The notes: generated by a model not told the origin, from the letters alone. A DNA stretch of 64,000 nucleotides from Alicyclobacillus sendaiensis NBRC 100866 (GCF_001552675.1 NZ_BCRQ01000001.1:1-64000); one strand, 5' to 3'. Counted from the first letter of the stretch, positions 54,863 to 64,000 are shown. Numbers and translations are program-made.

Positions 54863-54889
54863 ATTGTAGCACAGTTTCGCGAAATGTGC
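54863..54889 (-). promoter_or_regulatory. alaR promoter -10 with overlapping operator palindrome
   Basis: On the minus strand a TACAAT -10 (54868-54863) is preceded by a near-perfect palindrome centred on TTTCGCGAAA (54875-54884), flanked by CACA and GTGC. The palindrome fills the spacer, where a bound regulator would block RNA polymerase. Confidence 0.45.
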
Positions 54890-54939
54890 CGGAAGATTGC
54901 GATGAACGGTCGGCTGGATTGAAATCGACGAAAAATCCT

Positions 54940-54968
54940 TTGCGGCATGCCGAAATACATGGTACAAT
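54940..54968 (+). promoter_or_regulatory. promoter of the solo asp23-family gene
   Basis: TTGCGG (54940-54945), 17 bases, then TACAAT (54963-54968). Confidence 0.6.
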
Positions 54969-55002
54969 AGAGGAAAGTTGTGAATCCTGCAGGAGTGATA
55001 GG

Positions 55003-55377
55003 ATGCCGAAGACGGTGGAGACCAGCCTGGGTAAGGTGCAGATTGCGGAAGAGGTCGTTGCGAAAATTGCAGGCATGGCCGCGCTGGAATGCCCCGGGTT
55101 GGCCGGGATGGCTCCGCGTCGCCAGGTCATGGATCGCCTGAACGAGGTGCTGAGGCGCGAGAACCTGGAGCGCGGGGTGGACGTCCAAATCGGTCCGAAT
55201 GGCGATGACGTTAAGGTCGGTCTGTACATCATCGTGCAGTACGGCGTTAACATCTATGATACGGCAGTGAACGTGCAGGAGCGGGTCGCGGACGCGCTGA
55301 ATCGTTACATCGGCATGGACAACACGCAGATCCACGTCTACGTGCAGGGCGTTGACTTTGGCGACGCCAGCCGCTGA
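55003..55377 (+). CDS. Asp23/Gls24-family envelope stress protein
   Basis: A 124-residue Asp23-domain protein. It has TSLGKVQIAEEVVAKIAGMAALECPGL at the N-terminus, the central VDVQIGPNGDDVKVGLYIIVQYG, and the C-terminal VYVQGVDF. Members are anchored at the membrane by partners such as AmaP and respond to envelope or alkaline stress. The ATG follows AGGAGTGATAGG. Confidence 0.88.
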   Translation: MPKTVETSLGKVQIAEEVVAKIAGMAALECPGLAGMAPRRQVMDRLNEVLRRENLERGVDVQIGPNGDDVKVGLYIIVQYGVNIYDTAVNVQERVADALNRYIGMDNTQIHVYVQGVDFGDASR

Positions 55378-55390
55378 AGCGGGCGTGATG

Positions 55391-55432
55391 ATGGAAAACG
55401 CCGCCGGGCTGTGACTCGGCGGCGTTTTCCAT
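55391..55432. terminator. bidirectional terminator between the two asp23 transcripts
   Basis: A perfect 16-bp stem (55391-55406 with 55417-55432) with A- and T-tracts in its outer arms, between convergent genes. Confidence 0.75.
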
Positions 55433-55446
55433 GCCGTGCGCAGAAC

Positions 55447-55701
55447 TCACATGCCGTCGCGCGGGCGCCTGCGGTTGGCGAGGAACCCCAAGAGGCGCTC
55501 TGCGATGCCGGCCAAGGAACCTTCCTGTTCCCAGATGCGCCCGAACCAATAGAAGAGCGCAATGAGCACCGCCAGTAGCACCATTCTCCAGAATCCTACA
55601 ATCATCCACGCCACCCACACAGCGAAACCCAGCATCAGGCCGTGATATCGATGCGGCAAGTTGATCAGCCATTCCCACGCTTCACGCAAGGTTTCACGCA
55701 C
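55447..55701 (-). CDS. DUF2273-family small membrane protein
   Basis: An 84-residue protein with two hydrophobic segments (about 23-38 and 39-55; GLMLGFAVWVAWMIVGFW). DUF2273 proteins sit with AmaP and Asp23 in many Firmicutes. GTG 55701 is preferred (GGAGTGG upstream) and overlaps the amaP stop by 8 bases. Function unknown, probably part of the Asp23 membrane complex. Confidence 0.78.
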   Translation of the reverse strand: MRETLREAWEWLINLPHRYHGLMLGFAVWVAWMIVGFWRMVLLAVLIALFYWFGRIWEQEGSLAGIAERLLGFLANRRRPRDGM

Positions 55702-56248
55702 CGCTACCACTCCAAACGCGCATGGCTCGGTTGCCATCGCCGAGTTCGGTCACCTGGACGAGGACCCGCTCCACAGGCACGTGCGTTGTCTCTTCGAGAT
55801 ACGATTTCACCGCGTTTTGCGCCTCTTTCGCGACGGCTGCGATGTCGATGTCCGGCAGGACGCGCATGCGCAGTGTCAGAATGAGACCTCCTTGACCCTG
55901 GCGAACGACCGTTTCAAACGAGGACACGCCCCGGAGTTGGGAACCGCGCCGGTTGGCGAGCTGGATGATGGTGTCGTAGGCGATCCGGATGGGGCCGTGA
56001 TCGCCCGTGACCATGACGGCGTCCAGCTTTGGGTCCCGCCGCCGCCGGAAGAACAGGAATCGGATGGCGATGAGGGCGGTGACGCCGCCCACCACCATCG
56101 TCACGACGTTGTACGGATACCGGGTCAACTCCATTTGGGCCCAGCCAATGGGGACGGCTGCGCCGACGAGAGCGACGGCGACGCCCAGGATCAGGGACAC
56201 GATGGACAGAATGAACAGGAGCAGGCGGTCAAACAGGTTCACCTTCAT
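55694..56248 (-). CDS. amaP: alkaline-shock response membrane anchor protein AmaP
   Basis: A 184-residue protein with two N-terminal membrane helices (about 8-30 and 46-66), a basic FRRRRDPK linker, and a soluble domain (80-175, GPIRIAYDTIIQLANRRG). AmaP tethers Asp23 to the membrane. ATG 56248 or GTG 56242. It follows the Asp23-repeat protein by 21 bases. Confidence 0.86.
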   Translation of the reverse strand: MKVNLFDRLLLFILSIVSLILGVAVALVGAAVPIGWAQMELTRYPYNVVTMVVGGVTALIAIRFLFFRRRRDPKLDAVMVTGDHGPIRIAYDTIIQLANRRGSQLRGVSSFETVVRQGQGGLILTLRMRVLPDIDIAAVAKEAQNAVKSYLEETTHVPVERVLVQVTELGDGNRAMRVWSGSGA

Positions 56249-56269
56249 TCCCCCTCATATGGACGAATG

Positions 56270-57010
56270 CTACTCGCGCATTTGGTCCTTTGCCTTGACC
56301 GCCGCGCGATCTGCGGCGTCCTTCGCGGCGTCCGCAGCCCGGCTCGCGACGTCTTTGACGGCTTCCGCACCTTGCTGCGCTGCGTCCTTCGACGCCTCGT
56401 ACGCCGATTGCGCCGTCTGTTTCACCGCTTCAGCGCCCTGCTGAGCTTTTTCCGCCGCTGCGTCCATCACCTGCTGCGCCTTTTCCTTTGCCGTTTCCAT
56501 CGCGCCCGCAGCAGCTTCCTTGGTCGCCTGCGTGGCCGACTGAACTTTGCTCTTCGCCGTGTCGTACCCTTGCTTGACCAGAACCGTGCCCTGCTGGATC
56601 AGATTTGAAACCTTGCTTGGGAAACCGAATCCTTCGCCTTCTTCGTCTTCGTCTCGGAGCGACAAACCGATGACATGCACGTGGACAGCTGCGACGCGCA
56701 GCCCCGTGTATTGCTCGACCGAGGCCTGGACGTGCTCCTGAATCTGTGCCGCGACATCCGGGATTCGATACCCATACCGGAGCACGACCTGAACGGTCAG
56801 CGTGCAGGCGTCATCGGCGAATTCAACTTTCACGCCGCGCGTCAAATTGCGCCGACCGGTGATCTGCTCTGCCAACCCGCTCACCGCGGAACCGGCCATC
56901 TTCGCCACGCCTTCGATTTCAGACATGGCCGCGCCGGCGATGGTCTGAATCACATCCTCCGCAATGTGAATCGTGCCGCTTTGCGCCAGGGTATACTCCA
57001 AGTTGGCCAT
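56270..57010 (-). CDS. Asp23-domain protein with LEA-like repeat tail
   Basis: A 246-residue protein. Residues 1-118 form an Asp23/Gls24 domain (GTIHIAEDVIQTIAGAAMSEIEG, KVEFADDACTLTVQVVLRYG). An acidic linker (DEDEEGEGFGF) leads to residues 138-246, an Ala/Lys/Glu/Gln-rich helical tail of about 11-residue repeats (AKEKAQQVMDAAAEKAQQGAE) like group 3 LEA proteins. The first gene of an asp23-amaP-DUF2273 operon. The ATG follows AAGGAGGAGAAGG. A fused desiccation-type tail is unusual. Confidence 0.85.
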   Translation of the reverse strand: MANLEYTLAQSGTIHIAEDVIQTIAGAAMSEIEGVAKMAGSAVSGLAEQITGRRNLTRGVKVEFADDACTLTVQVVLRYGYRIPDVAAQIQEHVQASVEQYTGLRVAAVHVHVIGLSLRDEDEEGEGFGFPSKVSNLIQQGTVLVKQGYDTAKSKVQSATQATKEAAAGAMETAKEKAQQVMDAAAEKAQQGAEAVKQTAQSAYEASKDAAQQGAEAVKDVASRAADAAKDAADRAAVKAKDQMRE

Positions 57011-57676
57011 TCGCCTTCTCCTCCTTCAGGTGGAATGTGCGATGAGTGTCACTTCCTGCGGTCGCCCTTGTCCGCCGCCGGGGAAGTCGACTCACCACCT
57101 TTCCCGGAGTCTCGTTTGTGTGCGATTGTATCAAAGAATATCTAAAAAGGAAATCCGTATATCAGATCTATTGAATATGTATATCTATACATGTTGTGTA
57201 AATGCATCTTTTCATTGGCGATCTCGGCGCGACCACCGCGGTGTCCTCGAATCCTGTGTGCGAGAGCGTCCTTTGTGGGTCGAAACCTGGAGGTCGTTCG
57301 CGATTGAGAACGTACAACGAGGAATGATCTCGCCGCCGGGTAGGGCTGAGGATGCAAGATGCACGTGGATCAAAGCCTCGCGGGGCCGAGGGCATCTTCT
57401 GAGGTGCCGTCCATCTCGTCGGCGCGCAGGATTCCACGCTGAATGCGATGCCCTACGTGCCTCGGTATGTTGACACCAGCATAACCCAAGGATGGACAAA
57501 GGACAACCTCTGCGTGTCGATGATCGACGACATCCGTCGTCTTCATCACGTCCGTCGCTCGGCGAGCGGCACCCCGGCGGCGCGCGGGAGGTGGATACCG
57601 TACAGGGGTTTCGTATACAATAGGCGTAGCGAGGCACAGTTGATGCCCGGCGGGTCCGGGCGCCGGAGGGAAAGAC
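57011..57676. other. intergenic region with no recognised gene
   Basis: About 665 bases between the divergent asp23 and csoR operons. 57125-57200 is strikingly AT-rich and has a perfect inverted repeat (ATGTATA-TC-TATACAT, 57177-57192). On the minus strand an extended -10 TGATACAAT (57134-57126) could serve the asp23 operon. From 57200 to 57590 frames exist on both strands, but none resembles a protein I know. Confidence 0.6.
57592..57621 (+). promoter_or_regulatory. csoR promoter with CsoR-type operator
   Basis: A weak -35 TGGATA (57592-57597) and -10 TACAAT (57616-57621) enclose TACCGTACAGGGGT (57596-57609). That is a G-tract pseudopalindrome of the TACCC-GGGGTA type that CsoR proteins bind. 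Confidence 0.5.
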
Positions 57677-57991
57677 GTGGACCCATTGCACGCGGACGAA
57701 TCGCATGGACATGCGCACAGCTACGAGCCGATGAAGCCGGATCTGCTTCGCCGCCTGCGGCGAATTGAGGGCCAAGTGCGCGGGCTCCAAAAGATGGTCG
57801 AAGACGGGCGATATTGCATCGATATTCTGGTCCAGATTGCCGCGGTGAAAAGCGCTCTGCACCAAGTCGGGCTGGCTATTCTCGAATCCCACACGCGCGG
57901 ATGCGTCGCCGAGGCGTTGCGCGAGCGGGATCGCGAAGAAGAAAAAGTCGAGGAGCTGATTCAGGTCCTGCGCCAGTTCACCAAGCTGTAA
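57677..57991 (+). CDS. csoR: copper-sensing repressor CsoR
   Basis: A DUF156-family all-helical repressor, 104 residues. Cu(I) ligands Cys47, His72 and Cys76 (C-H-C) mark the CsoR branch; LRRIEGQVRGLQKMVEDGRYC is the family signature. A His-rich N-terminus (His5, 10, 12, 14) is an extra. GTG 57677 follows CCGGAGGGAAAG. copZ follows by 35 bases. Confidence 0.9.
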   Translation: MDPLHADESHGHAHSYEPMKPDLLRRLRRIEGQVRGLQKMVEDGRYCIDILVQIAAVKSALHQVGLAILESHTRGCVAEALRERDREEEKVEELIQVLRQFTKL

Positions 57992-58026
57992 GGGAAGCAA
58001 GAACCGCGGCGAGGGGAGGTGAGCTG

Positions 58027-58230
58027 ATGGCGACGACAACCCTGCGCGTGAAGGGCATGACGTGCGACGGCTGCGTCCGCTCGGTGACGCGCGCGCTGAC
58101 GGCGGTCGAGGGCGTCTCCAGCGTGGACGTGAGCCTTGAGAAGGGGGAGGCTGTCGTCACGCATGCCGATTCCACGCCCGTGACCGCGCTGCGGTCCGCG
58201 GTGGAAGAGGCGGGATACGACGTGGAGTGA
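58027..58230 (+). CDS. copZ: copper chaperone CopZ (HMA domain)
   Basis: A 67-residue heavy-metal-associated domain. The Cu(I)-binding motif is GMTCDGC (Cys13, Cys16). Chaperones of this kind pass copper to CopA, but no CopA ATPase lies in this window. The ATG follows GGGGAGGTGAGC. A terminator follows. Confidence 0.9.
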   Translation: MATTTLRVKGMTCDGCVRSVTRALTAVEGVSSVDVSLEKGEAVVTHADSTPVTALRSAVEEAGYDVE

Positions 58231-58231
58231 G

Positions 58232-58282
58232 CGGATCGGTCTCGGTCGGGATCCACTCCTTGGCCGAGATCGATCCGTGTTT
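58232..58282 (+). terminator. terminator after copZ
   Basis: CGGATCGGTCTCGG (58232-58245) pairs with CCGAGATCGATCCG (58264-58277) in a 14-bp stem with one G-U, then TGTTTCC. Confidence 0.65.
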
Positions 58283-58369
58283 CCTCTTGCGGTAGACGGC
58301 GGATCTGCCTCCGTTTAGAATAGGGGGCAGACGAGCCGCCTCGTGCGGCCGCGAGGGGAGGCGGCGGGC

Positions 58370-59182
58370 GTGAAGCCTTTTCTCAAGTGGGCAGGGGGCA
58401 AGTACCGCCTTCTTCCTTATATTCAGCGGGTGCTGCCGCCCGGGCGGCGTCTGATCGAGCCATTTGTTGGGTCTGGCGCCGTGTTTCTGAATACCAGCTA
58501 TCCCACGTACGTGCTGTCGGACATCAATGCGGACGTGATCGCCCTGTACCGCGTGCTGAACGAGTACGGCGAGGCGTTCATCGAGGAATGCCGGCAGCTG
58601 TTCATTCCTGAGAACAACTGTCCGGAGGTCTACTACGCGCTCAGGGAGGAGTTTAACGCTTCGCGCGACGTGGTGAGGCGATCCGCTCTGTTTGTGTACC
58701 TGAATCGGCATGGCTACAACGGGCTTTGCCGGTATAACGCCGACGGGCGCTTCAACGTGCCGTTCGGCCGGTACAAGCGGCCCTATTTCCCCGAGCGGGA
58801 GATGCGATATTTCTACGAGAAAGTCCGGTGCGCCGAGTTGTTGTGCGTCGACTTTCGCGAGGTGATGCGCATGGCCGAGCCGGGCGACGTGGTGTACTGC
58901 GATCCGCCGTATGTCCCGCTCTCGAAAACGGCAAACTTTCGCCAGTACGCGGCGCAGGGGTTTGGCGAAGCGGAGCAGCGGGATCTCGCCCGCATTGCGG
59001 AAGAGCTCGCCGATCGCGGCATTCCCGTCCTCATCTCAAATCACCTGACGCCCTTCACGGAGCGGGCGTACCGCCGCGCCGAGTGCCGCCCCCTTCAGGT
59101 TCGCCGCGCCATCAGTTGCCAGGGTGCTCGCCGAGGCTACGCGCCAGAAGTACTCGCCCTGTTCGCGCCGCGATCGCGTTGA
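58370..59182 (+). CDS. dam: DNA adenine methylase (Dam type)
   Basis: An N6-adenine methyltransferase, 270 residues. The SAM-binding FLKWAGGK (4-11) and FVGSGAVF (32-39) and the catalytic DPPY (178-181) are in the order of the Dam/DpnM alpha class. Dam-class enzymes usually modify GATC; the target here is inferred. No restriction endonuclease or MutH is nearby, so it looks orphan. GTG 58370 follows GAGGGGAGGCGG. Confidence 0.85.
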   Translation: MKPFLKWAGGKYRLLPYIQRVLPPGRRLIEPFVGSGAVFLNTSYPTYVLSDINADVIALYRVLNEYGEAFIEECRQLFIPENNCPEVYYALREEFNASRDVVRRSALFVYLNRHGYNGLCRYNADGRFNVPFGRYKRPYFPEREMRYFYEKVRCAELLCVDFREVMRMAEPGDVVYCDPPYVPLSKTANFRQYAAQGFGEAEQRDLARIAEELADRGIPVLISNHLTPFTERAYRRAECRPLQVRRAISCQGARRGYAPEVLALFAPRSR

Positions 59183-59260
59183 ACCTGTTGGGCCGCCGCG
59201 GCGTCCATCACCGTGGATCATGGACGGCGCGCAAGGGACGCGCACACAGGGGGGATCGGC

Positions 59261-60052
59261 ATGTCCACGGCGCGCGCGAGTACGCGGCGCATACGGCCGT
59301 TGGTCATCAAGGTGCCGGAGATCACGGTGTGGTTTTGGATTGTGAAGCTGCTGACCACGGCCATGGGAGAAGCGACCTCGGACTTTCTGGTCTTGCACCT
59401 CAACAAGTACCTGGCGGTGGTGCTCGGCGCCATCGCGTTTGGCATTGCGTTTTGGCTCCAGTACCGCGCCAAGCGGTATGTGCCCTACATCTACTGGACG
59501 TTCGTCACGATGGTGGCTGTATTCGGCACCATGGTGGCCGACGCCATCCACATTGTGCTCGGCGTGCCCTACTGGGCGTCCACCACGGCGTTTGCCATCC
59601 TATTGGCCGTGGTGTTCATGGCCTGGTATCGCGTCGAACGCACGCTCGACATTCACAGCATCGTGACGAGGCGCCGCGAGTTGTTTTATTGGGCCGCTGT
59701 CCTGGCCACCTTCGCCATGGGCACGGCCTGCGGCGACATGACGGCCACCACGCTTCACCTGGGTTACTTCGCGTCAGGCATTCTGTTCGCCGTGCTATTT
59801 GGCGCGCCTTTTTTGCTGAAGCGGTGGGCGGGCATGAACGAGATCTTCGCGTTTTGGTTCTCGTATGTCATGACGAGACCGCTTGGCGCGTCGTTTGCGG
59901 ATTGGCTGGGTGTGGAGAAGGCGTACGGCGGCTTGGGCTTCGGGCGCGGCGCTGTGGCACTGGCCACCACGCTTTGCATCATCGCGGCCGTCGGTTATTT
60001 GACGATCACGTCGAAAGACCGGCCCAACGAATCCCTCGTGTCGAATTTGTAA
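59261..60052 (+). CDS. COG4705 uncharacterised membrane protein
   Basis: A 263-residue protein with about eight membrane helices. It shows internal repeats (VWFWIVKLLTTAMGEATSDFL and LFYWAAVLATFAMGTACGD) typical of the COG4705 family, whose function is unknown. The GEA-SD and G-A-GD motifs recur at helix ends and may face a pore. ATG 59261 follows AGGGGGGATC. Confidence 0.8.
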   Translation: MSTARASTRRIRPLVIKVPEITVWFWIVKLLTTAMGEATSDFLVLHLNKYLAVVLGAIAFGIAFWLQYRAKRYVPYIYWTFVTMVAVFGTMVADAIHIVLGVPYWASTTAFAILLAVVFMAWYRVERTLDIHSIVTRRRELFYWAAVLATFAMGTACGDMTATTLHLGYFASGILFAVLFGAPFLLKRWAGMNEIFAFWFSYVMTRPLGASFADWLGVEKAYGGLGFGRGAVALATTLCIIAAVGYLTITSKDRPNESLVSNL

Positions 60053-60100
60053 CAATTGCACAAACGTCACCGTTTCGCCGCCCGCGTGAGATATCTTCCA

Positions 60101-60129
60101 TTGATTCGCGCCTCGGCGCTCGATACACT
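60101..60129 (+). promoter_or_regulatory. promoter of the purine-riboswitch transcript
   Basis: TTGATT (60101-60106), 17 bases, then TACACT (60124-60129), ending 17 bases before the aptamer. Confidence 0.65.
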
Positions 60130-60146
60130 AGGCGTGTGATCCAAAA

Positions 60147-60220
60147 GGCCTCGTATAATGCCGGGAATATGGCTCGGCAGTCTCTACCAAGCGACCGAGA
60201 ATCGCTTGCGCTACGGGGCC
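60147..60220 (+). ncRNA. purine riboswitch, guanine type
   Basis: P1 pairs GGCCTCGTA (60147-60155) with TACGGGGCC (60212-60220), including one G-U. The junction reads TATAATGCCGGGAATATGG and TCTCTACC, then P3 AAGCGA/TCGCTT. The discriminator before the 3' P1 arm is C60211, which in this family pairs with guanine or hypoxanthine, not adenine. Confidence 0.93.
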
Positions 60221-60320
60221 GTTGTCATAGAGCGGTGCCGCGATTGGGCGTTCCCGCGAGCTTGGGACCATGGCTCGTGTGCGAGCGCATCGTGCCCGAT
60301 CTCTCCGTCAACGGCCTCAT

Positions 60321-60367
60321 GGCGAGACGAACCGACGGGTTCGGTCGCCCGAGGTCTTTTCTGTTTT
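60321..60367 (+). terminator. candidate expression-platform terminator of the purine riboswitch
   Basis: GGCGA/TCGCC and CGAACC/GGTTCG form a hairpin (60321-60349), followed by CTTTTCTGTTTTT. Alternative pairing with the region 60221-60320 would be needed for switching and was not worked out. Confidence 0.6.
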
Positions 60368-60398
60368 TCATCACCAAACAAGAGGGGGAGTTCGGCCC

Positions 60399-61868
60399 AT
60401 GGCCACCGCGGACGAGCTTCGTCAAACGGCACAGGTCGACGAGGCGTTTCGACTCGAAACAGAGGGCAACGGCATCATCGCGGAACACCATCGCCACGGG
60501 ATGCCGCGCGAATTGTTCTACGTGTGGTTCGCCGCAGTCCTGACGTTTACAGGTGTCGTGACCGGGCAGCTTTTCACGGGCGTCTTCGGTTTGAACGTGT
60601 GGGAGAGCCTTCTCATCGTCCTTTTGTGTTCCATTTCGTTTGCGGCGCTCGGGCTGTACGTGGCGACCGGTCCGCGCGCAGGCACGGTGACGCTCACCAT
60701 TTCTCGGGCCGCGTTCGGCGTGCACGGCGGCAAGATTCCCGCGTTTTTCAGCTGGTTCACCGCAGTCGGTTGGGAGAGCGTGACCATGGTGCTCACCGTC
60801 TGGGCGATGCTGAGCCTCGCGCAGTACGTCGGGCTTCCGTCGACCGGCGTCGGTCCCACGCTTGTGGCGCTCGTCATCACGCTGTTTCTGACGTATCTCG
60901 TGCCGATTCTGGGCCATGCCACGCTTGTGGTCATGCAGCGCGTGCTCGCCATCATTCTCGCCGCCTGCACGGTGCTCGTGCTCTTCGCTGTGTTGCCTGA
61001 TGTCAAATGGAACTTCAACCCGCCCGCGAGCGCGCTCGCTGCCCACGGGGTGTTCCCCACCTTCCTGCTCGCGCTCTCCGTTGGACTTGCGAGCACCTTC
61101 TACGGTTGGGCGAACTTCGCAGCTGATTATTCCCGCTACCTGCCGAAGGAGACCAAGACGAGCCGCATGGTGTGGGCGACGTTCCTCGGGGGCGGCTTGG
61201 CCAACTTCATCATGATGGGGCTCGGCGTGGTGCTCGGCACCGTGATCAGCGCCAAGGACTTCTCTCAGAATCCCGTTATGGCCATCGCGAAGGCCATTCC
61301 GGAGTGGGCCGCCATTCCGTTCCTGATTGTCGTGGTGCTCGGCGACATCTGCGCCAACTACCTCAATGCATACAGCTCCGGCATGAGCTTTCTCTCCATG
61401 GGGATTCGGCTGAAGCGCCACTTCGCCGTTGCCTTGGACGGCGCCATCTGCACGGCCATCGGCATTTACGCTCTGTTCTTCTCCAACAACTTCGTCGACT
61501 TCTTCGAGAACTTCCTGGATCTCATGATCACGGTCATGGGACCCTGGGCAGCCATTTACATGGTTCACCATTTCATCGTCCGAGGTCGGTATTTCGCGCA
61601 CGATCTCGTCGATGCATCGCCGACCTCCGTCTATTGGTACAACGGCGGGGTCAACTGGCGGGCCATCGCCGCCTTCGTCGTGGGGGCTGCGGCAACCTTC
61701 CTGTCGGTCAACAGCGCTCTGTGGCAGAGCCCGCTGACCAACGCTTGGTTCGGCGGCGCAGACGTGTCCGCGTACGCCGCACCGATTGTGACCGGGTTGG
61801 TGTACCTGCTCCTTGCGCCGCGAGGCGAACGCGCCGACGCGCGCAAGGTGGAGGCCAAGGCGTCCTGA
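60399..61868 (+). CDS. NCS1-family nucleobase permease
   Basis: A 489-residue, 12-helix symporter of the cytosine/purine/allantoin NCS1 family. It has MPRELFYVWFAA, GWESVTMVLTVWAM, and FAADYSRYLP. The upstream guanine-type riboswitch points to guanine, hypoxanthine or a related purine as substrate. The substrate is not shown by sequence. ATG 60399 follows AGAGGGGGAG. Confidence 0.88.
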   Translation: MATADELRQTAQVDEAFRLETEGNGIIAEHHRHGMPRELFYVWFAAVLTFTGVVTGQLFTGVFGLNVWESLLIVLLCSISFAALGLYVATGPRAGTVTLTISRAAFGVHGGKIPAFFSWFTAVGWESVTMVLTVWAMLSLAQYVGLPSTGVGPTLVALVITLFLTYLVPILGHATLVVMQRVLAIILAACTVLVLFAVLPDVKWNFNPPASALAAHGVFPTFLLALSVGLASTFYGWANFAADYSRYLPKETKTSRMVWATFLGGGLANFIMMGLGVVLGTVISAKDFSQNPVMAIAKAIPEWAAIPFLIVVVLGDICANYLNAYSSGMSFLSMGIRLKRHFAVALDGAICTAIGIYALFFSNNFVDFFENFLDLMITVMGPWAAIYMVHHFIVRGRYFAHDLVDASPTSVYWYNGGVNWRAIAAFVVGAAATFLSVNSALWQSPLTNAWFGGADVSAYAAPIVTGLVYLLLAPRGERADARKVEAKAS

Positions 61869-61953
61869 TCTCCTGCGGCTCCTTCACAGGCCGCGCGCCA
61901 GTCGGTGCGCGGCCCTTCGCGTGATCGAGAGATCAGAGATTTCGGAATACAGA

Positions 61954-61982
61954 TTGCTCCCCGCGCATATTCGTCCTATCAT
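61954..61982 (+). promoter_or_regulatory. thiC promoter
   Basis: TTGCTC (61954-61959), 17 bases, then TATCAT (61977-61982), just before the TPP aptamer. Confidence 0.55.
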
Positions 61983-61998
61983 GGAACTGTCAGCTGCA

Positions 61999-62091
61999 CA
62001 CACGGGAGCTCGGTGTCACCGGGCTGAGAGGGCGGCTATGGAGCTGCCGACCGTTGAACCTGATCTGGGTAATGCCAGCGTAGGGATTGCG
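61999..62091 (+). ncRNA. TPP riboswitch (thi box)
   Basis: The aptamer shows GGGCTGAGAG (pyrimidine-sensing T-loop) and TTGAACCTGATCTGGGTAAT plus CCAGCGTAGGGA (pyrophosphate-sensing arm), the diagnostic thi-box elements. It is followed 180 bases later by thiC. Confidence 0.95.
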
Positions 62092-62247
62092 ATGAAGTGC
62101 AGAATCTCCGTCGAGCGCTGATCCGCGGCAGGCGGCGCGTTCCTTTGGGTGTGGCCCATGAAGCGTGGCCATGCTGTGCCAGCCGACGGTATGGCGCTTT
62201 GCCCCTGCGAACTCCCCAAAGGTCAGGGCCGTCGGGCGCCCATCCGC

Positions 62248-63997
<1,750 letters not shown>

Positions 63998-64000
63998 GCG

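Noticed and set aside
57212-58039. 275-codon minus-strand frame opposite csoR
   Set aside because: Half is antisense to csoR and the rest has no similarity or ribosome binding site.
58287-58321. TTGCGG and TAGAAT as a dam promoter
   Set aside because: A 23-base spacer is outside the usable range.

Overview
The window is 64 kb of GC-rich chromosome from a spore-forming Firmicute of the Bacillales. The Bacillus-type order sigH-rpmG-secE-nusG-rplKAJL-rpoBC-str-S10-spc-alpha runs without a break into cwlD, salA, gerD, pdaB, cdaA-cdaR and glmM-glmS. High GC, frequent GTG and TTG starts and strong GGAGG ribosome binding sites point to a thermo-acidophile such as Alicyclobacillus. That genus call is inference from memory of gene order and composition. 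No rRNA, tRNA, CRISPR array or intact mobile element was seen.

Region 1 (1-34.5 kb) is the transcription and translation superlocus, all on the plus strand. It is punctuated by sigma-A-type promoters (before sigH, rpmG, rpoB, the str operon, rpsJ and rplM), ribosomal-protein leader RNAs (L1-like, L10 with an attenuator, L13) and a few terminators. It differs from the Bacillus subtilis layout: rpsD sits between rpsK and rpoA, map is absent between adk and infA although the small KOW-type gene remains, and the ECF-transporter genes between rplQ and truA are missing. A long hairpin fills the gap between rpmJ and rpsM.

Region 2 (34.7-45.3 kb) holds sporulation, germination and cell-envelope genes: cwlD, an unknown secreted protein, the Mrp/SalA ATPase, gerD (with a sigma-G-like promoter), pdaB, an SGNH hydrolase, cdaA-cdaR (c-di-AMP), glmM, and glmS behind a glmS ribozyme.

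Region 3 (45.3-54.8 kb) is accessory. It opens with decayed DNA containing a frameshifted aminoglycoside-phosphotransferase-family remnant, followed by a membrane protein, a nitrilase (beta-ureidopropionase-like) pseudogene with its middle deleted, and a class III aminotransferase. Then come a TetR regulator, a zinc alcohol dehydrogenase, two MFS transporters, and an Lrp-family regulator with its class I aminotransferase (alaR-alaT-like).

Region 4 (54.9-64 kb) has a solo Asp23 protein and a divergent envelope-stress cluster (Asp23 domain fused to an LEA-like repeat tail, then AmaP and DUF2273). It continues with a csoR-copZ copper pair, an orphan Dam-type adenine methylase and a COG4705 membrane protein. 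An NCS1 permease behind a guanine-type purine riboswitch follows, and last is thiC behind a TPP riboswitch with a hairpin that can mask its Shine-Dalgarno.
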